From positions 1,922,001 to 1,986,000 of the forward strand of contig JAYJMM010000017.1 in NCBI GenBank assembly GCA_037349105.1: DNA of 64,000 nucleotides, written 5' to 3'. Position numbers and translations under genes: made by a program. The notes below the pieces were generated by a model that worked only from the letters and a program-made list of their open reading frames with translations, was not told the DNA's origin and ran no database searches. The stretch comes from Limnomonas spitsbergensis. Its lineage: Eukaryota > Chlorophyta > Chlorophyceae > Chlamydomonadales. Positions 57,501-64,000 of this stretch are shown piece by piece. Each line of letters opens with the position of its first letter. Position 1 is the stretch's first letter.

Positions 57501-58020
57501 CAGCGGCGGGGAAGGGAACCCCTGCACATCGTTCCAGGGAGCAGGCGAGTCACAAGCAGGGCCAGTCAGCACGCCAGAGGGTACAGTGTAGCAAAATAAG
57601 CTTGGGACTGTCAGCATTCCGGGGCTGGATGTCTGTGCATGGGCATTCCCTCCATGGAGTTCACTGCCACAACTCACCTGCGGAATGGAGCCAGCTGCTG
57701 TAGATGTCAAGAAACTTTGCGTCAAGTGATTGTAGAGGCTGTTTCCGAAGCCTCCCCCTCCTCCTCCTGCTCCTCCCTGAGTAAGCATAGGGCTCAGGGT
57801 TAAGCGGCACTGGAGGCTCGGCGCAACAATGCGGGTGACGGAGGTACTTCAAAAAGTGCAAGGAAAGGCAACTAAAAGGGGCGGAAAGCTGCCGCGAAGA
57901 TTGAACTAAGCCGTGCCGGAGCCTCACCTGCATGCCTCGCCCGTCAAAGGAATGTGCTGGCAGAAGGCTTCTGGGCCGGTAATGTTCTTGAGGAGCGGGG
58001 AGGTGTTTGTTCCGGCGAGA
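54575..58020 (-). CDS. bZIP transcription factor 2, Gln/Met-rich
   Basis: Minus-strand exons in transcript order: 58020-57928, 57776-57678, 57521-57321, 56923-56798, 56636-56345, 56083-55813, 55559-55421, 55069-54575 (stop). All GT-AG and phases match, giving 571 residues plus an unresolved start; an in-phase candidate first exon is 58570-58463 (MTVSAICKCQ...). Gln-rich segments (QQLAQMQAQLLQLQQQQQQH, LQQQQQQPNQVQ) resemble activation domains. The basic region MKRKECN/RESARRSRLRK is split by a phase-2 intron inside the Arg after the invariant Asn, unlike bZIP-1 where it lies within one exon. The zipper has Met then four Leu at seven-residue steps. The C terminus has YDMIHQAPEPYLILDGRLTG. It is a nuclear DNA-binding dimer by family; partners and targets are unknown. 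Confidence 0.85.
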
Positions 58021-59119
58021 CTCAGATATTTACCACAAGATATTCCCGACGGCCAAAGCTCATTCGAAAGAGAGGCCCAGTGTCAACAAGATTGGTGTTG
58101 GTAGGGCCTAGGAGTGCCAGGGTCCAGTTGGAATGATAGTCAATTGCACGCTGTGCCTTGAAGTTATCCAGCCTGGCGGCAGAATCGCCGTATTGGCACA
58201 AGCACTGAAATTCTGCGTGAACTGGTGCACTGTCAGCAAGTGCACTGTCAAGTTCACTGGATGCTGTGGAGATTAAGAAAGGAATCTGATACCCTTGGTT
58301 GTGGACAACGCATCGATTCGAATACCTGTTTTCATAAATTAGAAAAGAAGGTGAAGCGTAATTGAAGTGTTGGTGCAAAAATAAAAGAGTTGGGGCTTCT
58401 CGGAAAGGTACACGACGCAAGAGACTTTGAACCACTTGCACTCGTCAGATAGGGATCTTGACCTGGCAGTACGGCAATCTAGGTTGACTGCTGAAGAATC
58501 TTGACAGCGCACATGAGTGTGCTAGTTGGCGGGGCTGACGCTGGCACTTGCAGATAGCGGAGACAGTCATGCCCTGAAGATTTAATACGGGTGCGCCCGC
58601 AGGCGGTCACCGCAGGCTATTGGAATGGGTGGGTCTCACCAGGGGGTCTCACCGGGCGCGGGTCTGCTCAGTGCGCTCCCTGGTGTGCACCAGGGGTGGG
58701 TGCGCACTCCGTCCGCGTGCTAGTCCGGGTGTACCAATTTTCCCACCAATTCCATGGAATGTGGGTCACTGCAGTAACCAGAGGTGGCAGTTACGATACC
58801 TCTTGTCCACAAAAGTATTTCACTGGAAATAAGTGCTACATACACCACTACCGGTACGCGGCACGTAACTTATTATCCAGGAATAACTCTACAACCAGGT
58901 CACAAGTAAATTCAATATATACCGGGCAGTACACCATTAACCATGCTACTCGCCCTGCAAGAAGCCCCCCCACCATACACACCACACAGCCACGTATTAC
59001 CAATCCATGCAAAACTGCCAGATGACACTGCGCACCTAACAATGCTAGTCCATCCACTTCATACCCACTCCCCAACCTGCACGCTATCTACTGCGGCACT
59101 TAACCAAAAACAATACCCG
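58021..59119. other. Presumed 5' region of bZIP-2 and intergenic DNA
   Basis: May contain a first exon of the bZIP gene (58570-58463, phase-compatible). Short imperfect repeats of ggtctcaccagggggtctca type lie at 58630-58700. Otherwise nothing was recognised. Confidence 0.35.
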
Positions 59120-59260
59120 CCAATGACGTCACACCTCCGGGCCCTGCTCAAAAAGCTCGGGTTGGGAGGAAAGAAACAAAAATGCTGGCCAGAGGGTCAG
59201 GAAAAAACAAGGAAACAGGGAAGGTGAAATTAATTCAAAGGACACAACAAAAACTGGGGA
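59120..59260 (-). mobile_element. Solo tail of LINE-like element (minus orientation)
   Basis: Starts caatgacgtcacacctccgg then gccctgctcaaaaagctcgg, the standard minus-strand tail terminus, and fades after about 140 bp. Confidence 0.75.
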
Positions 59261-60324
59261 AAGGGCAAACAATATGGGTATAAAGGATTCCTCATGTCAG
59301 GTTGCGTTTATTTTTTCTTTTACCCATGACCTCGGTCTGTCGGCCATATGTCATATTGTCATCCTTAACAGAAATGCTTGGCAGCTTGCGCAATAAGGCC
59401 GGAGGTCATGACTTTACAGCAAGCACGGACTAATCAATATAGGTTTTATATTTCTTCTGCTTGGACTTAACAAAGTGGGAGGCCGGCCGCCCAAGCCTAG
59501 AAAACCTTCGGCGTAAACACCCCAAAACAGCATGGGTGTGCGCGTGGCCCTCACTGTCAGCTGAGAGAAGGCGAGCAGGACCAGGCAGGGCACATGACCA
59601 ACAAGCACTCACACGGCCGCAAGAACTAATGCGTACAAAGTTGGGTCGGAAAAAACATGCTACCCTGCGCCAGGTCCCCCTAGTTAAAGCAAGCTTTCAC
59701 ACCAGATGCCCTCCCTTATATTCGTTCCAGTTTGAAGAGGGAATTGCAAGTCTCACACTCTAGACAAATTGTTCGTAAGATTCCAGCTTTCAGGATTTCA
59801 TATAAACCCCTTCGTGATGATTCTACTGGTCATCTGCTAAACCACTCTACTAGTACATGAATGTGCCTCCACCTCTATTTCAAGTCAGCGATACCGGAAG
59901 TTAGCTGCTGTGGCCATGCATGGGGCAGTCAAGAAAGTCTTAATTGTCAATGACAGTTTTTAATGTGGCATCTGATAGTATTTTTTGTGGCAAGATTCTT
60001 CACATACCAATGCTGACAATAAGTGACGGCGAAGGCACTGGTAATCATATGTTCCCGCATCACCAAGGAGTGGCCGCAAGCTATTAGTGCATCTAACAGT
60101 ATTTTGTATTTACCAGCTCTGCTGTTTTATGCTGTGCTATACCTGCTAGAGCTATTCAAGGCCCATCTTTGTCGTATTCATAAGTTTGGAAACATCGTAC
60201 CCAGAACAGGCTTTTCTTTTTCTTATTTTTGAAGAAAGTAACTGTGATGGGAGGCGTGGAATGCATTGTTCTGGGTGTGGGGTGGCAGGCGGGGGGAATT
60301 GTGGAGGTGCCATAGGGCATAGGT
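59261..60324. other. Intergenic, nothing recognised
   Basis: No credible coding sequence, arrays or inverted repeats were found here. Confidence 0.4.
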
Positions 60325-60480
60325 CAATGACGTTACACCTCTGAGCCCTGGTCAAAAAGGCTCGGCCGCGTGGGCGCCTAAGTAATAAGGGCAGAAAAAA
60401 AGAAAAAGGGGGAAATAAAGTGAAGGGACAGACAAAAGGCTGGAAGAGGAGGACAAAGGAAGTTCCAGCCTATGAGAACG
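60325..60480 (-). mobile_element. Solo tail of LINE-like element (minus orientation)
   Basis: Starts gtcaatgacgttacacctct then gagccctggtcaaaaaggct and continues through gggaaataaagtgaagggac and acaaaaggctggaag. Confidence 0.85.
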
Positions 60481-60799
60481 TCTACGCCTCAACGATGTCT
60501 ACCAACCACGGAGGTGCCATGGGTGTGGCACTTTGGTGCTGGGTTGCAAGAGTGCCGTGTTTGACATATGCGGTGTGAGCACATTTTGACATTTGGTATG
60601 CGGTCGGGCCGACGGCGAATCAAGTCTCCTTGACAGCACATGTACCAGGCTGAGCAGGGGGGGATGCGCTTACTTCTGTATACCCTGTTGTAGGCATTGT
60701 TAAAGGCTAGTTGCTCGAGGGGCTGAGGTGTCGGACTTGTTTGCCTTTCCGGCTTTTCCTTTTGTTCCTTTCCCCCCTCGTCCTTTTTTCCCATCTGAA

Positions 60800-61648
60800 A
60801 AGTTGGGCGCCTTGGCTACCGCGGTGCAGCGTGTCCGCCGCATGGCCGCCAAGGTGCGCCTCAGGCATCATCTGCCTACACGCATCCGGTTGGCGTCCGT
60901 CTATGCAGCTCCTGCGGCCAACGACGGTGATGTGGTGTGGGCCACCGATCACCTCAGGCCGCGCGCGGCATTGCCTCAAGGGCAGGATGCAGTCCAGCTT
61001 TCTCCAGCATCTGACCCAGGCCGCAGGGCTATCTGCATCGGCTGCCATCTGGGGGGTCATGAGGGAGCTGCATGTCCAGCCGTTACAGCAAATTCGGTGG
61101 CAGCATGTACTTTGCTTCTGCAACGCAGCGGTCGCACCAGCAGCACAGCAATACAGCCCACTCATGGCGGCAGCCATGGTGGCCGACATGCAGCTCGCTG
61201 TCAGACAGGGCACCGGAGGTCGCAATTGGTGCAGTGAATTGCTAGGTGCCTTGCTGGACCTAGAGCTGGGATCAGCCGACCCCAAATTGCGTTAACCTGC
61301 TTTCAATGCCCCAGCGTGCATAATCAATATTAGGGAGCGGGAATGGGCCTCCGAACGTTGCTAGAGACTTCTTAGATTTGTACCGGGGCAGGCTTGGGTG
61401 GGATGCCCTGGCCTTTGTAATAGACACGGTAGCTTAGACATCGTGGAGGAAAAGACGTTTTCAGAGGCTGGAACTTCCTTTGTCTTTCTTTTCCAGCCTT
61501 TTGTCTGCCCTTCACTTTATTTCCCACTTTCCTCATTCTTTCCTCCTCCCTTGTGTTTGTTTCGTTCTTTCCTCCCAACCCTTTGATGAGACGCCCACCC
61601 GTCCAAGCCTTTTTGTGCATGGCCCAGAGGTGTAACGTCATTGACTTA
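60800..61648 (+). mobile_element. Best-preserved LINE-like element 3' part: coding debris plus tail
   Basis: Degenerate coding sequence at about 60800-61295 is followed by a 270-bp tail (61380-61648). One frame has CIGCHLGGHEGAAC, an exact CCHC zinc knuckle (C-x2-C-x4-H-x4-C). Another has QSSFLQHLTQ and NWCSELLGALLDLELG, resembling the C terminus of green-algal non-LTR reverse-transcriptase ORFs (recall, not search). Frames are shifted, so it is dead. The tail is shared with at least ten other sites, mostly without the coding part, as expected for 5'-truncated LINE copies. No reverse-transcriptase catalytic YADD-type motif is present in this fragment. Confidence 0.6.
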
Positions 61649-62076
61649 GTAACTAAATGTTTATCCCGTAGTCGGCTAGTGCCTAAGCACTGATGAACGT
61701 TAACGGGCCTGCGCGGAATAACACGTGGTATATTGGTTAATCATTTTATCATTTAAGGGTCCCCGCGCTAACTAAATAATTAAATTCCGGACTTTTGCTG
61801 GTGAGCACTGGTACAGTAAAAAATCCCCACACATTCCCACACCGGTACACAAATTCTTTGAATCATGCTCTGCGTTCCCATCTACCCTTGTAGTTGCTAT
61901 GCCCTATCTCGACGGCATAGCGCCAGCTTTTCATGAAAGAGGCTTTGCCGATTATCTACAACTATTGATGGCCCCTGGCTTACTAAAAACTACTTTTGGC
62001 CATGCGGTTACAGAACTTCTTATTAACTGCCTCACGCAAAGGCAGAATACATTGATGGGTACTTGTATGGGTACAA

Positions 62077-62190
62077 GTCAATGCCGTTACATCTCTGGGC
62101 CCAGCTGAGAAAGGCTCGGCCGCGCGGTCCCCCAACAGTGAAGAGAGGAACACAAACGAGAAGAATATGCTCCTCCCCCCCAAAAGGAAA
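62077..62190 (-). mobile_element. Solo tail of LINE-like element (minus orientation)
   Basis: Starts gtcaatgccgttacatctct then gggcccagctgagaaaggct; the sequence then diverges. Confidence 0.7.
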
Positions 62191-62276
62191 GACAGAACTC
62201 TAACAAGCATGTCCTTGTTCGTGCCGGTCCTCAAGTAGGCAGAGCACTTGACAATGCAACATGAGATACATTGGCC

Positions 62277-62397
62277 TTTCTTCGGTTCCTTTTCCCCTCT
62301 CGTCCTTTTAGTTTATTCTTTTCACCCATCTGAACAGTTGGGCGCCTGCGCGGCCGAGTCTTCTTGAGCATGGCCCAGCGGTGTAATGTCATTGACT
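62277..62397 (+). mobile_element. Solo LINE-like tail with imperfect flanking direct repeats
   Basis: The tail (cctcg/tccttttagtttattc ... agcggtgtaatgtcattgac) is flanked by ttgacaatgcaacatgagat then acattggcc (62247-62275) and ttgacttaacagtgcaacat then gatatagattagcc (62391-62424). These resemble a diverged target-site duplication. Confidence 0.6.
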
Positions 62398-62469
62398 TAA
62401 CAGTGCAACATGATATAGATTAGCCAGATAGCATCTTGTTATCATGATTTGCTGAGCAAATCATGAACA

Positions 62470-62560
62470 TAACACTGCTGGGCCATGCTGAAAAGGCGCG
62501 GCCGCGTGGGAGCCCAACTAACTGGTCAGAAGGAAAAGAGACTTAAGGCCGAGCAAAAGA
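62470..62560 (-). mobile_element. Solo LINE-like tail fragment (minus orientation)
   Basis: Contains aacactgctgggccatgctg then aaaaggcgcggccgcgtggg, the tail terminus, followed by cccaactaactggtcag. Confidence 0.6.
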
Positions 62561-63619
62561 AATTGCCATGAGGTGCCCACATTGATAACTTATGAAAGTC
62601 TGAGTTGGCAAGTTACCTCGAGTGTTTCAGATTACTTATAACATGTCTCGCTCAACTAATTTCACATGCTGATAGTCCACAGCCGCCGAGCCGTTTGAGC
62701 AGGTCTCATACATCTAATTCATTAACATGTCACGGGGCATCTCTTGCGTAACTGAAGAGGTCGACATGATTCTTTGCTCCGAGCATCCCCTCGGTTTACT
62801 GTCCCAATTACAGAGTGCACAAATCGGTATGTGTTAACGGGCGCATGCATGTACCATCATGCAACAGGTTATGTGATGAAAGTCATGGGTATGGCGCTCG
62901 CAAGCTGTCACCCTAGATAGTTACAAGGTTATGTACCTAGGCTGCACCTAGGAAATCCTATTGATGTTAGAAATACCGTGAGAGCGCCAATCGCGAAGCC
63001 TGACATCGCAAAAGAGTGAAGTTGAGCACTGCCTAAAATATAAGGAGGATACATTAAGTTTTGAGATGATCTCCATTATCATGAAATATTAAGTATTCTA
63101 AGATTAAGGATTCAGGAACCCGTATTTCTTTAGAAAGAAGATGCACACAACTAAGCATTTTGCTGGGCCCACTCTCCATTCACATCCTGGTACCAGTTTT
63201 CACATTCAGGTCTGTATAAAACGTCAGCTGAGCTGCATATGCCATGAATACCATTTTCCCTGGCATCATGCATTTCGAAGTGTTAGACAGAGCAAACATG
63301 CGCGATCAGTTTCCTGTAGTGGAGGTCACTTAACTTAGACGGCTCCTGCTATATTTCAGCTACGCGCTAGCGTCATGTGACATTTTAACTACTCTCCTAC
63401 CACATTTCATTAGGTAATTGCCAGCTACATTTACCATTCACTGCTGGCTCCAAATCCCTTAACCCAACAAAAATAGGAACAAAAGTCAAACGAAAAAACT
63501 CGCCCCCCAGGGGTGTGTGTGGTAACGTAACAGGAGTACAGCCAAGGCCGCGACCACACCAAGCATGACCATATTGCAGTCCGCACTGAAGGGCTAATGG
63601 CACATAACGTCCTGAACAG
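62561..63619. other. Intergenic, nothing recognised
   Basis: AT-richer unique sequence with only short open frames. It presumably includes the 3' UTR of the minus-strand gene that ends at 63620. Confidence 0.4.
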
Positions 63620-64000
63620 TTATTTCTTCCCAGATCCCCAGTATGCGACTTCATGCGGCAGGTCCACGCGGACATGGTCGCTGTCAGGCTGGGCATGGTC
63701 TGCATGCGGTTGCGTGGACGGTGGCGGCGGAGCCTGCCTTTTGTAGCTTGTGTGGGTGTCAACGTGGGTGCCAGCCTCAAGGTTCACTTCGCAATGGTCG
63801 ACGGGAGACTGGGCGTGGCCTGCATTCGATGGGGACCAATGCGTGGACGGGGGCGAAGGGGCAGCGCGGTAGACAGTGTACACATCCATGGCGCCCTTGC
63901 CAGCCTCCATGGGCAAGTTCTTGTCTGCAATTTCTTTCGCATTGGCGTCGTCCTCCTTCTTCTTCTTTGCCGCCTGCTCCACCGTCCATTCCGTAAAGTA
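63620..64000 (-). CDS. C-terminal exon of an unrecognised protein, truncated by window edge
   Basis: The frame is open from the right edge to TAA at 63620-63622. It reads FTEWTVEQAAKKKKEDDANA, a Lys/Glu/Asp-rich helix, and then two related Pro/Ser/His segments: PSPPSTHWSPSNAGHAQSPV with VNLEAGTHVD, and PPPPSTQPHADHAQPDSDHV with VDLPHEV. The tail therefore contains a short internal duplication. It looks like a hydrophilic cytosolic or disordered C terminus; the family cannot be judged without the upstream exons. Confidence 0.6.
   Translation of the reverse strand, partial: YFTEWTVEQAAKKKKEDDANAKEIADKNLPMEAGKGAMDVYTVYRAAPSPPSTHWSPSNAGHAQSPVDHCEVNLEAGTHVDTHTSYKRQAPPPPSTQPHADHAQPDSDHVRVDLPHEVAYWGSGKK

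Noticed and set aside
60152..60794. Minus-strand short frames around 60.2-60.8 kb as small genes
   Set aside because: They overlap the LINE-like tail and coding debris, with no conserved domain or splice structure.

Overview
The window is nuclear DNA of a eukaryote, most likely a green alga (Chlorophyta). Every multi-exon model closes on GT-AG introns with consistent phases. There is a nucleus-encoded plastid ribosomal protein L24 with a transit-peptide-like N terminus, plant-type bZIP factors, TTTAGGG-like interstitial motifs, and many long repeat-rich introns. Coding exons are GC- and Ala/Gln-rich. The species cannot be fixed from sequence alone; a large-genome chlorophyte with many repeats fits best. 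No tRNA, rRNA, CRISPR or bacterial operon structure was seen.

Layout: 1-18566 (+) is the 3' part of a gene for a giant coiled-coil protein (16 exons, at least 2325 residues). 18567-23515 is intergenic and dominated by tandem arrays, including a 24-bp minisatellite of about 73 copies. 23526-27723 (-) is a six-exon GT32/OCH1-like glycosyltransferase. It is divergently paired with 28231-32812 (+), a five-exon gene for a 952-residue low-complexity protein. 34677-34828 is a hAT-type MITE with an 8-bp target duplication. 35337-35999 (-) is plastid L24. 37.3-39.6 kb holds copies of a LINE-like element and a near-perfect 37-bp hairpin. 41027-44721 (-) is a Gln-rich bZIP factor, facing 45940-50753 (+), a CRAL-TRIO (Sec14-like) protein whose last intron carries a 48-bp minisatellite of about 43 copies. 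50.8-53 kb is element debris. 54575-58020 (-) is a second Gln-rich bZIP factor. 58-63.6 kb is intergenic with more LINE-like tails. 63620-64000 (-) is the C-terminal exon of a gene that runs off the right edge.

The main unexpected observation is a recurring structure. In at least three unrelated genes, introns contain decayed tandem copies of the adjacent exon edge together with its splice site. The two large intronic minisatellites (23/34-bp at 2.4-3.76 kb, 48-bp at 47.8-49.9 kb) also align with the splice junction they abut. This suggests that introns here grow by tandem duplication across splice junctions, leaving many decoy splice sites.

The genes do not form a pathway. Two divergent pairs (GT32 with the low-complexity gene; bZIP-1 with CRAL-TRIO) share upstream regions and may share promoters.
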